This document shows positions 13,916-20,652 of a stretch of DNA of 20,652 nt, piece after piece; positions within the stretch are counted from its first letter, which is position 1; each line of letters opens with the position of its first letter. Under the pieces are notes generated by a model, which had not been told where the DNA came from, made no database searches, and saw only the letters and a program-made list of their open reading frames with translations. The position numbers were made by a program, and so were the translations under genes. This DNA is from an uncultured Rhodocyclaceae bacterium (GTDB lineage Bacteria; Pseudomonadota; Gammaproteobacteria; Burkholderiales; Rhodocyclaceae): assembly GCA_903950295.1 (NCBI GenBank), contig CAJBAP010000151.1, forward strand, positions 1-20,652. The letters run 5' to 3'.

Positions 13916-15120
13916 CGTTTCGACAGGGCTTGCACCGGGTCGAGTTGCGCCGCGCGCCGCGCCGGCATCACGCCGAACAACAGCCCGGTACCGAGCGCGG
14001 TGGCCAGGGCGGCGATCACGGCCCAATCCGGCGGCCAAGCGGGCAGGGTGGGCATGGCGATGCGTAGCGCGAAGGCGCCGGCTTGCCCCAGGAGATAACC
14101 AACCAGTGCCCCGGTGGCGGAAAGCAGCGCTGCCTCGGCGAGGAAGGCATTGCGAATCGTCGCGCCGGGGGCGCCAAGCGCTTTCAGCAGGCCGATTTCT
14201 CCGGTGCGCTGGGTGACGGCGACGAGCATCACGTTCATGACGAGAATGCCCGCCACGGCGAGACTGACGGCGGCGATGCCGGCAACGCCGTAGGTCAGCG
14301 TGCCGAGAATGCGGTCGAAGGTGGCGAGTATGGAATCCTGCGTAATGACCGTGACATCCTCCTCGTCGTCATGACGCGCCTTGAGGATTTCCAGCGACTG
14401 GGTTTTCGCTTCCTCGATCAGCCCGCGGTTTTTTGCTTCGACGAGAATGCGGAACAGCGTGTTGGTGTTGAACATCGCCTGTGCCGCAGCGACCGGCAGG
14501 ATGACGATCTCGTCGGCATTCATGCCGAGTCCCTGACCGCTCTGGCCGAGCACGCCGATGACGCGAAAGCGCCGGTCGCCGACGCGCAGCACGCGGCCGA
14601 TCGCCGGTTCGATGCCGAACAGTTCAGACTGAATTTTGGCGCCGATGATCGCCACGTTGGCGGTGCCGCCAGCATCCTCTTCGGGCAGAAAGCGGCCCTG
14701 CGCCAGATCCATGCGGCGAACTTTCAGGTAGTCGGCCGTGGCGCCGACGATGGTGACATCGCGCAGCTTGCCGTTGTAGGTAGCTTCCGAAGTGCCGATG
14801 GTGATGGGCGCGGTACGCAGCACGGCAGGTGCGCGCATGAGGGCGCGGGCATCTTCGACGGTGAGATCGCGCGGTGTGCCGGTGATGGCATTGGCGGGAT
14901 TGAAGCCCCCCGTCTCGGAGCGCCCGGGCAGCACGATGACGAGGTTGGTGCCGAGCGAGGCGAATTCGTTGACCACGTAGAGACGCGCGCCGTCGCCGAG
15001 TGCCGTCAGTACCACCACGGCGGCGACGCCGATGCTCATTGCCAGCACCATCAAGGCGGTACGCAGTGGGTAGCCGGTGGCAGCACCCGTGGCGAAACGC
15101 AGAGTGTCGATGGGCTTCAT
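13912..15120 (-). CDS. MacB/FtsX-type ABC transporter permease (first permease of the operon)
   Basis: 402-aa protein with an N-terminal helix (TALMVLAMSIGVAAVVVLTA, about 21-40), a periplasmic MacB-like core domain (about 45-275), and three C-terminal helices with the conserved QRTGEIGLLKALGAPGATI segment and the ending ARRAAQLDPVQALSKR. The start ATG overlaps the stop of the ATPase gene (ATGA at 15117-15120), and its own stop overlaps the next permease's start in the same manner, so expression is tightly coupled. Sequence similarity to the second permease is clear but not close, which suggests an old duplication and a heterodimeric transporter in place of the usual MacB homodimer. The substrate is unknown; antibiotics, lipopeptides, siderophores and lipoproteins are known for relatives. 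Confidence 0.87.
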   Translation of the reverse strand: MKPIDTLRFATGAATGYPLRTALMVLAMSIGVAAVVVLTALGDGARLYVVNEFASLGTNLVIVLPGRSETGGFNPANAITGTPRDLTVEDARALMRAPAVLRTAPITIGTSEATYNGKLRDVTIVGATADYLKVRRMDLAQGRFLPEEDAGGTANVAIIGAKIQSELFGIEPAIGRVLRVGDRRFRVIGVLGQSGQGLGMNADEIVILPVAAAQAMFNTNTLFRILVEAKNRGLIEEAKTQSLEILKARHDDEEDVTVITQDSILATFDRILGTLTYGVAGIAAVSLAVAGILVMNVMLVAVTQRTGEIGLLKALGAPGATIRNAFLAEAALLSATGALVGYLLGQAGAFALRIAMPTLPAWPPDWAVIAALATALGTGLLFGVMPARRAAQLDPVQALSKR

Positions 15121-15794
15121 TGCACGTCCCCGACCTTGCGCCCATCCTCCATCGCTACCTGTCGACGCGCGCGTGCGCCGAGGGCGGCATCGTGCGTCAC
15201 CATCACCAGCGTGACACCGCCGGCATTCAGCGACTCGAGCAGGCGCACCACTTCCTCGCCGGTGGCGCGATCGAGGTTGCCGGTGGGTTCGTCGGCGAGA
15301 ATCATCGCCGGCTGCATGATGGTGGCGCGGGCGATGGCGACGCGCTGGCGCTGGCCGCCAGACAACTGGTCGGGTCGGTGGTCGGCGCGATTGGCGAGGC
15401 CGAAATCCTGTAAAGCCTTATCGACGCGCTTGCTGCGCTCGGCCGGATCGATGCCCGCCAGCATCAGCGGCAGAGCGATATTTTCGGCCGCCGTGAGGCG
15501 CGGCACCAGGTGAAAGCTCTGGAAGACGAAGCCGATGCGCTCGCGCCGTACACGTGCCTGCTCGTCGGCCGAGAGCGTGGTGACGTCACGCCCCTCTAGC
15601 CGGTAGGTGCCGGCATCGGGACGGTCGAGCAGGCCGAGCAGGTTGAGCAAGGTTGATTTGCCTGAACCCGAGGGCCCCATGACCGCAACGTATTCGCCGC
15701 TGTCAAAGCTGAGATCCAGCGCGTGCAAGGCATGCACCTCGCTGTCGCCGAGCTTGAAGACGCGCTCGATGCCGGTTAGTTCGATGAGCGGCAT
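15117..15794 (-). CDS. ABC transporter ATPase, MacB/LolD subfamily
   Basis: 225-aa nucleotide-binding subunit with every catalytic element: Walker A GPSGSGKST (40-48), Q-loop Gln92 in FVFQSFHLVP, signature LSGGQRQRVAIARA (144-157), Walker B MILADEP (164-170) with catalytic Glu, and H-loop His201. The RVFKLGDSEVHALHALDL start and the TGNLDRATGEEV tail are typical of the MacB/LolD/FtsE-like group. It is a stand-alone ATPase, whereas E. coli MacB fuses this domain to the permease. The ATG follows directly after the TAA of the adaptor gene, and the stop overlaps the permease start, so the four genes form one operon. Confidence 0.93.
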   Translation of the reverse strand: MPLIELTGIERVFKLGDSEVHALHALDLSFDSGEYVAVMGPSGSGKSTLLNLLGLLDRPDAGTYRLEGRDVTTLSADEQARVRRERIGFVFQSFHLVPRLTAAENIALPLMLAGIDPAERSKRVDKALQDFGLANRADHRPDQLSGGQRQRVAIARATIMQPAMILADEPTGNLDRATGEEVVRLLESLNAGGVTLVMVTHDAALGARARRQVAMEDGRKVGDVQ

Positions 15795-16955
15795 TTACTT
15801 CTTCTCGGTCGCGCTATCTTCGACGACGCGCGCGCCGGCCTTGACGCCTTCTTTCTCAAGTGAAACGACGATGCGGTCACCGGCGGCCAAACCTTCCAGC
15901 ACTTCGGTGAACTCCCAGTTGGCCAGACCAGGCTTGACCGGGCGCGCTACCAACTTGCTGCTGGCCGTATCGAGCAGCAGCACGCGGTTGCCCTCCTGCA
16001 GGGCGGCGGTCGGAATGCGCAGCACAGCTGCTTTTTCTTCGAGCAGTATTTCAACGTCGGCGCTATAGCCCACGAGCAAACCTTGCGCTTCGGCGGGTGT
16101 GGCGAAATCAACTTCGACATCGACGGTGCGCGACTGTTTTTCTACCGCGGTCACATAGGGGGCGACGCGCCTCACCTTGCCCGGGAAATCCCGTTTCGGA
16201 TAGGCGTCGAGGCGAATGCGCACGGTCTGGCCGGCGTGGATTTTCGGCGCATCCACCTCGTCCATCGGTGCCTTCACATAAAGGCAGGAATCGTCGATCA
16301 GGTCGATGGCCGGCGGCGTCGGCACGCCGGGTGGCGAGGGGGTCGAATATTCGCCGACTTCGCCGACAATCTTGGCCACCGTGCCATCGAAGGGTGCGAT
16401 GAGGGTGATGCGCTTTGGTTCGACGCGCGATGCGGCAACGCGGGCTTGTGACTGGCCGACGTCGGCCTTGGCGGTTTCACAGGCGGCCAGTTTGGCTGCG
16501 GCGTTGGTGCGGGTGGTGTCTTCCGCCGATTCCGAAATGAAACCGCGCTTGCGCAGGTCGGCGTTGCGCACGGCTTCGCGCTGGGCGCTGGCGGCCACGG
16601 TGCAGGCTTCGATGACGCGCCGGCGCGAAAGTTCGAGCTGCGTTTGGGTCAGATCCTGCTGTGCCTTCTGGTCGTCGTTCCAAAGCTTGAGGAGTAACTG
16701 GCCCTTCTTGACACGGTCGCCTTCCTTGACGCCCAGATATTCGATGCGCCCACCGATGATGGTCGACAGCTTGGTACGCTGACAGGCCTCGATCGTGCCG
16801 GCACGCGTGTTGGCGAGCGTCGCCTCGACGCGACCCTGGGCGACTTCGTGCAGGCGCACCGGGATCGGTTTGGGGCGGGTAAACCACCACCCGGCCGCAA
16901 CACTGACGGCAAGGATGGCGAGCGCGATGACGAGACGACGCAGAAAGGGTGACAT
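15795..16955 (-). CDS. MacA-like periplasmic adaptor (membrane fusion protein, HlyD/RND type)
   Basis: 386-aa protein anchored by one N-terminal helix (RLVIALAILAVSVAAGWWF, about 7-25). A lipoyl half-motif (GGRIEYLGVKEGDRVKKGQLLLKL, about 68-91) is followed by a coiled-coil hairpin (about 93-175), the second lipoyl half (APFDGTVAKIVGEVGEY, about 187-203), and beta-barrel and membrane-proximal domains to the end (AALQEGNRVLLL; EGLAAGDRIVVSLEKEG). A Pro-rich insert after the second lipoyl half (STPSPPGVPTPP) is unusual for a MacA. It bridges the ABC permease to an outer-membrane TolC-like channel, which is not encoded in the window. AAGG lies 8 bases before the ATG. It is first in the four-gene export operon. 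Confidence 0.88.
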   Translation of the reverse strand: MSPFLRRLVIALAILAVSVAAGWWFTRPKPIPVRLHEVAQGRVEATLANTRAGTIEACQRTKLSTIIGGRIEYLGVKEGDRVKKGQLLLKLWNDDQKAQQDLTQTQLELSRRRVIEACTVAASAQREAVRNADLRKRGFISESAEDTTRTNAAAKLAACETAKADVGQSQARVAASRVEPKRITLIAPFDGTVAKIVGEVGEYSTPSPPGVPTPPAIDLIDDSCLYVKAPMDEVDAPKIHAGQTVRIRLDAYPKRDFPGKVRRVAPYVTAVEKQSRTVDVEVDFATPAEAQGLLVGYSADVEILLEEKAAVLRIPTAALQEGNRVLLLDTASSKLVARPVKPGLANWEFTEVLEGLAAGDRIVVSLEKEGVKAGARVVEDSATEKK

Positions 16956-17069
16956 GGGACGAACCTTGAAGGCGATACCACATTGTAGCGGCCATGCCGC
17001 CCATGGGATTTGAGCGCGGGGAATTCCCTGCTCCCCGTAGAATCACGGCTTTATCTTGATCGAGCGCCG

Positions 17070-18038
17070 ATGCGTCCCGCCATCTTTCTACCCCTGCTGT
17101 TGCTGACCGGTCTGGCCTGCTTTGCTCTGGCGCTGGCGACCGGCACTCAGGGTATCGAACCGGTGCGGGCTTGGCAGGCCCTGATGGCCGACGGCAGCCT
17201 CGACCGCGAGGTCGTGCTTACCCTGCGTCTGCCGCGTGCCCTGGCGGCCTTCGGTTGCGGCGCTTTGCTGGCGCTGGCCGGGGCGCTGTTACAGGCCTTG
17301 TTGCGTAACCCTCTGGCCGATCCCTTCGTGCTTGGCATTTCGGGTGGTGCCGGCACGCTGGTGCTGCTGGCGATGCTGATGGGCGTTTCGGGCGTGTGGC
17401 TGGCGGGTGCAGGATTGCTGGGTGCGCTGGCTTCACTCGGCGTGCTGTTGTTGCTGGCTTGGCGTGGTGGCCTGCGGCCGCAGCGGTTGTTGTTGGCCGG
17501 TGTAATCCTTTCGTCGGCCTGGGGTGCGGTGGTGACGTTACTGCTGGCGTTGGCACCCGATGCGCCCTTGCGCGGCATGATCTTCTGGCTGATGGGCGAT
17601 CTGTCGGGCATCGATCCGGGTATTGCGGCGTTGCCGCTGGGCGGCGCGCTGCTGGCCCTGCTGCTGATCTGGCCGCTGGCGCGTGGCTTCGATGCACTGG
17701 TGCAAGGCGAACTTTCGGCCCGTTCCCTTGGCGTTGCAGTCGACCGCTTGCGCGCGATTGCGTTGCTGGTGGCCGCCGCCATCACCACGCTGGCGGTGCT
17801 GGCGGCCGGCAGCATTGGTTTTGTCGGTCTGGTGACCCCGCACTTGCTACGACTGGCTGGTCTCAGGCGTCATCGCGTACTGCTGCCGGCCTGCGTGCTG
17901 GGTGGCGGTACTTTGCTGTTGGCCGCCGATCTCGCTGCGCGCACGGTTGCCGCACCACTGCAACTGCCGGTCGGTGCCGTCACGGCCGCCATCGGCGCAC
18001 CGGTATTTCTCTGGCTGCTATGGCGGGACAGCAAATGA
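17070..18038 (+). CDS. FecCD/BtuC-family ABC permease for cobalamin, heme or siderophore uptake
   Basis: 322-aa hydrophobic protein from ATG 17070 (a TTG at 17010 is in frame but poorly placed). About ten membrane helices are expected. Family marks are LRLPRALAAFGCGALLALAGALLQALLRNPLADPFVLGISGGAG (about 52-95), the central GxxxG-rich helices, and FVGLVTPHLLRLAGLRRHRVLLP near 252-274, which includes the cytoplasmic coupling region. It ends LWRDSK, with its TGA overlapping the ATPase start. Members move vitamin B12, ferric siderophores or heme from a periplasmic binding protein into the cytoplasm. Neither a binding protein nor a TonB receptor is in the window, and no cobalamin riboswitch was seen in the 114 bp upstream. 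A TAGAAT at 17038-17043 could be its -10 box. Confidence 0.88.
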   Translation: MRPAIFLPLLLLTGLACFALALATGTQGIEPVRAWQALMADGSLDREVVLTLRLPRALAAFGCGALLALAGALLQALLRNPLADPFVLGISGGAGTLVLLAMLMGVSGVWLAGAGLLGALASLGVLLLLAWRGGLRPQRLLLAGVILSSAWGAVVTLLLALAPDAPLRGMIFWLMGDLSGIDPGIAALPLGGALLALLLIWPLARGFDALVQGELSARSLGVAVDRLRAIALLVAAAITTLAVLAAGSIGFVGLVTPHLLRLAGLRRHRVLLPACVLGGGTLLLAADLAARTVAAPLQLPVGAVTAAIGAPVFLWLLWRDSK

Positions 18039-18799
18039 AACTGCTGGCGCGCGAACTCGCGGTCGATATCGGCGGACGCAAGGTCTGCCATAACCTGCGG
18101 CTCGATATCGAATCCGGCAGCCGCTGGGCGATTCTCGGCATCAATGGTGTCGGCAAGACCACGCTGCTGTCGACACTGGCCGGTCTGCGTCCACCACAGG
18201 GTGGCGAGGTTCTGATCGATGCTGCGCCACTGACGGCGCTGGCGCCGCGGGCGCGTGCGCGTTGCCTGGGCATGATGGTGCAGGAGGACAGCTTTCATCT
18301 GAGCGACCCCGCCGCGACCGCACTCGAAATCGTGCTGCTCGGCCGCCTGCCGCATCTGGCCTGGTGGCAGGCCGAAACTGCGCGCGACAGGCTGCTGGCG
18401 CATACCGCCCTGGCTGCCGTGGGATTACCGGAGATTGCCGACCGCCGTGCCGCCACGCTTTCCGGTGGCGAACGCCGGCGCTTGGCGCTGGCCGCGCTAC
18501 TGGCGCAAGAGGTGCCGTTGTGTCTGCTCGACGAACCGACTTCGCACCTCGACATGCACCAGCAGATTGCGCTGCTCGACCTGTTGATCGGTTGGGATGG
18601 CCGTTCGCTGGTGATGACCCTGCACGACGTCAACCTGGCGGCGCGCTATTGCACGCACGCGTTGCTGCTGTTTGGCGACGGGGAATGGTGTGCTGGTCCG
18701 GTGGCGGAGATGCTGACTGCCGAGGTGCTGACGCGACTCTATCGGCACCCGGTCGGGGTGGTCGAGAGCCCGCACGGCAAGCTTTATTTTCCTGCCTGA
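18035..18799 (+). CDS. ABC transporter ATPase, BtuD/FecE-type
   Basis: 254-aa ATPase starting at ATG 18035, which overlaps the permease stop (ATGA); an alternative ATG at 18020 would add five residues. Motifs are Walker A GINGVGKTT (35-43), Q-loop in MMVQEDSFHLSDPAATALEIVLLGRLPHL (about 80-108, typical of the FecE/BtuD group), signature LSGGERRRLALA (142-153), Walker B LCLLDEP (162-168), D-loop SHLD and H-loop His197 in LHDVNLAARYC. The C-terminus ends with the ESPHGKLYFPA tail seen in this group. It powers the BtuC-like permease encoded immediately upstream. Its last 16 bp overlap the convergent GGDEF-EAL gene. Confidence 0.9.
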   Translation: MKLLARELAVDIGGRKVCHNLRLDIESGSRWAILGINGVGKTTLLSTLAGLRPPQGGEVLIDAAPLTALAPRARARCLGMMVQEDSFHLSDPAATALEIVLLGRLPHLAWWQAETARDRLLAHTALAAVGLPEIADRRAATLSGGERRRLALAALLAQEVPLCLLDEPTSHLDMHQQIALLDLLIGWDGRSLVMTLHDVNLAARYCTHALLLFGDGEWCAGPVAEMLTAEVLTRLYRHPVGVVESPHGKLYFPA

Positions 18800-20652
18800 G
18801 GGTGCCAGCCTGCCGCGAATTCGTCGGCCGGTTGTGGTTTGCCGAAGAAGAAGCCCTGAATCTCATTGCAGCCATGGGCGCGCAGGAAGTCGACCTGGTG
18901 GGCGCTATCCACGCCCTCGGCCACCGTGCTCAGCTTGAGGCTGCGGGCCAGCGCGATAACGGTGCGGATGATTGCTTCATCGCCCGCATTGCCACCGATG
19001 CCGATGACGAAGGAGCGGTCGATCTTGAGGGTGTTGATCGGCAGCAGCTTGAGATAGGACAGCGATGAATAGCCAGTGCCAAAATCGTCGACGGCCAGAT
19101 GCACGCCCAGTTGGTGGAGCCGTTTGAGGATGGCGAGGGCATCCTCGATGTTCATGATCACCGATTCGGTGATTTCAAGTTCCAGGGCGGCGGGTGGAAG
19201 TCCGGTCGCGTCGAGCACGGCGCGCACCGTTTCGACAATGTCGCCGCGCTCAAGCTGCTTGACCGACACATTGACGGCCACCTTCGGCACGACCAGGCCG
19301 GCGGCGCGCCAAGCCATCATTTGCTGGCAAGCTTGACGCAATACCCATTCGCCAAGCTCGACGATGAAACCCGTCTCTTCGGCCAGCGGAATGAAGCGTA
19401 CCGGCGAGATCGCGCCCAGTTCGGCATTGTTCCAGCGCAACAGGGCCTCGGCGCCGGTCGGCCGGCCTTCGATGTCGACCTTGAGCTGGTAGTGCACGGT
19501 CAACTCGTCGGCCTCGATGGCACGTCGCAGCAGGGCTTCGAGGCGGATGCGCTCCTGCGCGTAGGTGGTCATCTCCGGCGTGTAGAAATGGCAGCGGCTG
19601 CGGCCGTGCGCCTTGGCTTGATACATGGCCGTATCGGCGTTGCGCACGAGTGTATCGACATCTTCGCCATCGGCTGGGTAAAGGCAGATGCCGATGCTGG
19701 CCGCCACATAAATTTCATGTTCGACGATGTTGAACGGCTGGGAGAGCAGCGCGATCAGTTGCTCGGCGACGGCGCTGACCTCGTGAGCGTCCTTGACGTC
19801 CTCGGTGACGCAGATGAACTCGTCACCGCCCAGTCGCGCCAGGGTATCGCCGCTGCGCAGGCGTCCCTCCAGTCGCTGCGTGACGGCCACCAGCAACTCG
19901 TCGCCGACGGCATGGCCGAGCGTGTCATTGACCTCCTTGAAGCGATCGAGATCGATGAACAGCACCGCCAGCTGCCGTTCGCCGCGGGCGGCGAGGCCGA
20001 TACTCTTTTTCAGCTGATTCCGGAACATCAGCCGGTTGGGCAGGCCGGTCAGCGGGTCGTGGTGCGCCAGATGGTCGAGGCGCAGTTCCGCATTGCGCCG
20101 CTCGGCGACCTCGGCCTGGAGTTCCATTGTGCGTTCCTGCACGCGCTGGTCGAGATCGCGGTTGGCTTCTTCGAGCGCCACGCTCTGCGTGCGCAAAATG
20201 CCCTGAGCACGGCGAACGACTACGAGTTGCAGGAAAAACAGCGTGGCCAGCACGCCCAGCACGGTCAATGACAGCTGCCACAAGGTGCGGTTGATATCAT
20301 GCACGGCGTCCGTTACATCGTGATAGAGCTCGAATACGCCTTCGATCTGACCCTTGGGGTTCGTCACCGGGACATAACTGAAAACCACGTCGATATTGGA
20401 TTGCGTGCCCTCGAAGCTGTCGAAGGTATTGCGGTGGGTGAGTTCACTGATTGGTGTGCCCGCCAGAGCAGACAGGAATCCCGGGTTGCCTTTCTTGCTC
20501 TCGCCGACCTGTTTGGGGTCGGTGGAAAAAATCGTCATGCCCTCCCGGTTGTAGAGCTTGATCTTGATTACTGAGGTGTCGGTCATCAGGCCGATGACGG
20601 CTGCCCGCAAGACGGTACCTTCATCGGCCTGGCGCAAGGTTTCGGCATCGCG
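18784..20652 (-). CDS. Membrane-bound GGDEF-EAL cyclic-di-GMP protein (5' end beyond the window)
   Basis: At least 622 residues; the frame stays open to the window edge, so the N-terminus is missing. Visible order: a periplasmic sensor segment (about the first 115 residues, Cache-like, with KLYNREGMTIFSTDP and GVFELYHDVTD), one membrane helix (about 123-145), a coiled coil (LEEANRDLDQRVQERTMELQ), a GGDEF domain with intact GGDEF (about 275-279) and the I-site RSGD five residues before it, then an EAL domain. The EAL domain keeps its key residues: EAL (about 402), NVS, EITES, DDFGTGYSS, KIDRSF, AEGVD and the QGFFFGKP end. Both diguanylate cyclase and phosphodiesterase activities are thus possible, with feedback inhibition. 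YQLKVD replaces the common YQPKVD. The signal sensed is unknown. Confidence 0.93.
   Translation of the reverse strand, partial: RDAETLRQADEGTVLRAAVIGLMTDTSVIKIKLYNREGMTIFSTDPKQVGESKKGNPGFLSALAGTPISELTHRNTFDSFEGTQSNIDVVFSYVPVTNPKGQIEGVFELYHDVTDAVHDINRTLWQLSLTVLGVLATLFFLQLVVVRRAQGILRTQSVALEEANRDLDQRVQERTMELQAEVAERRNAELRLDHLAHHDPLTGLPNRLMFRNQLKKSIGLAARGERQLAVLFIDLDRFKEVNDTLGHAVGDELLVAVTQRLEGRLRSGDTLARLGGDEFICVTEDVKDAHEVSAVAEQLIALLSQPFNIVEHEIYVAASIGICLYPADGEDVDTLVRNADTAMYQAKAHGRSRCHFYTPEMTTYAQERIRLEALLRRAIEADELTVHYQLKVDIEGRPTGAEALLRWNNAELGAISPVRFIPLAEETGFIVELGEWVLRQACQQMMAWRAAGLVVPKVAVNVSVKQLERGDIVETVRAVLDATGLPPAALELEITESVIMNIEDALAILKRLHQLGVHLAVDDFGTGYSSLSYLKLLPINTLKIDRSFVIGIGGNAGDEAIIRTVIALARSLKLSTVAEGVDSAHQVDFLRAHGCNEIQGFFFGKPQPADEFAAGWHPQAGK

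Noticed and set aside
14083..15513. 476-codon open frame on the plus strand, antisense to the permease and ATPase genes
   Set aside because: It mirrors genes with clear ABC transporter motifs; the product is rich in Gly/Asp/His without domain pattern, as expected from third-position GC bias.
16956..17069. Possible cobalamin riboswitch before the BtuC-like gene
   Set aside because: Only 114 bp separate it from the divergent adaptor gene and I see no conserved B12-box-like sequence.
19099..20271. 390-codon open frame on the plus strand over the GGDEF-EAL gene
   Set aside because: Shadow of a gene whose GGDEF, I-site and EAL motifs are all intact.
1..20652. CRISPR array, insertion sequence or prophage genes
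   Set aside because: No regularly spaced direct repeats, transposase, integrase or phage structural gene could be found on either strand.

Overview
The window reads as a chromosomal segment of a high-GC Gram-negative bacterium. AmpG-type muropeptide recycling, soluble c5-type cytochromes, a Tat-exported ferredoxin with an NrfD-type membrane subunit, a MacAB-like exporter and a GGDEF/EAL protein together suggest a respiratory betaproteobacterium. Rhodocyclaceae (Dechloromonas/Azonexus/Accumulibacter-like) is my best guess from protein flavour alone; no rRNA or marker gene is present to prove it.

Left part (1-5530): a BrnT/BrnA-like toxin-antitoxin pair is followed by a short hairpin with integron attC-like ends. 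Then come a MidA/NDUFAF7-type methyltransferase (+), an unrecognised 296-aa protein (-), a 72-aa hypothetical (-), an AmpG-family permease (-), a divergent radical SAM protein (+) and a tRNA-Arg(CCG).

Central part (5531-12700) is devoted to electron transfer. Two paralogous diheme c5 cytochromes flank a YkgJ-type cysteine-cluster gene whose 3' end runs in frame into a 26-codon relic of a DEDDh exonuclease. Downstream of a divergent control region with an FNR/ANR-like box lies a tight five-gene run: Tat-dependent 4x[4Fe-4S] ferredoxin, NrfD/DsrP-like quinol-reactive membrane protein, exported multiheme cytochrome c (three CXXCH and one CX3CH), an unrecognised cytoplasmic protein, and a hemerythrin-fold protein missing three of seven iron ligands. 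No molybdopterin catalytic subunit is present. The likely job of the first three is moving electrons between the quinone pool and periplasmic c-type cytochromes, with the neighbouring diheme c5 proteins as candidate partners. This is the most interesting part of the window.

Right part (12459-20652): an orphan, apparently 5'-truncated HigA-like HTH gene; a four-gene operon on the minus strand (MacA-like adaptor, LolD/MacB-like ATPase, two different MacB/FtsX-type permeases) coupled by ATGA overlaps; a BtuC/BtuD-like metallophore or cobalamin importer pair on the plus strand; and the 3' 1.87 kb of a membrane GGDEF-EAL protein that converges on, and overlaps, the importer ATPase and runs off the window.
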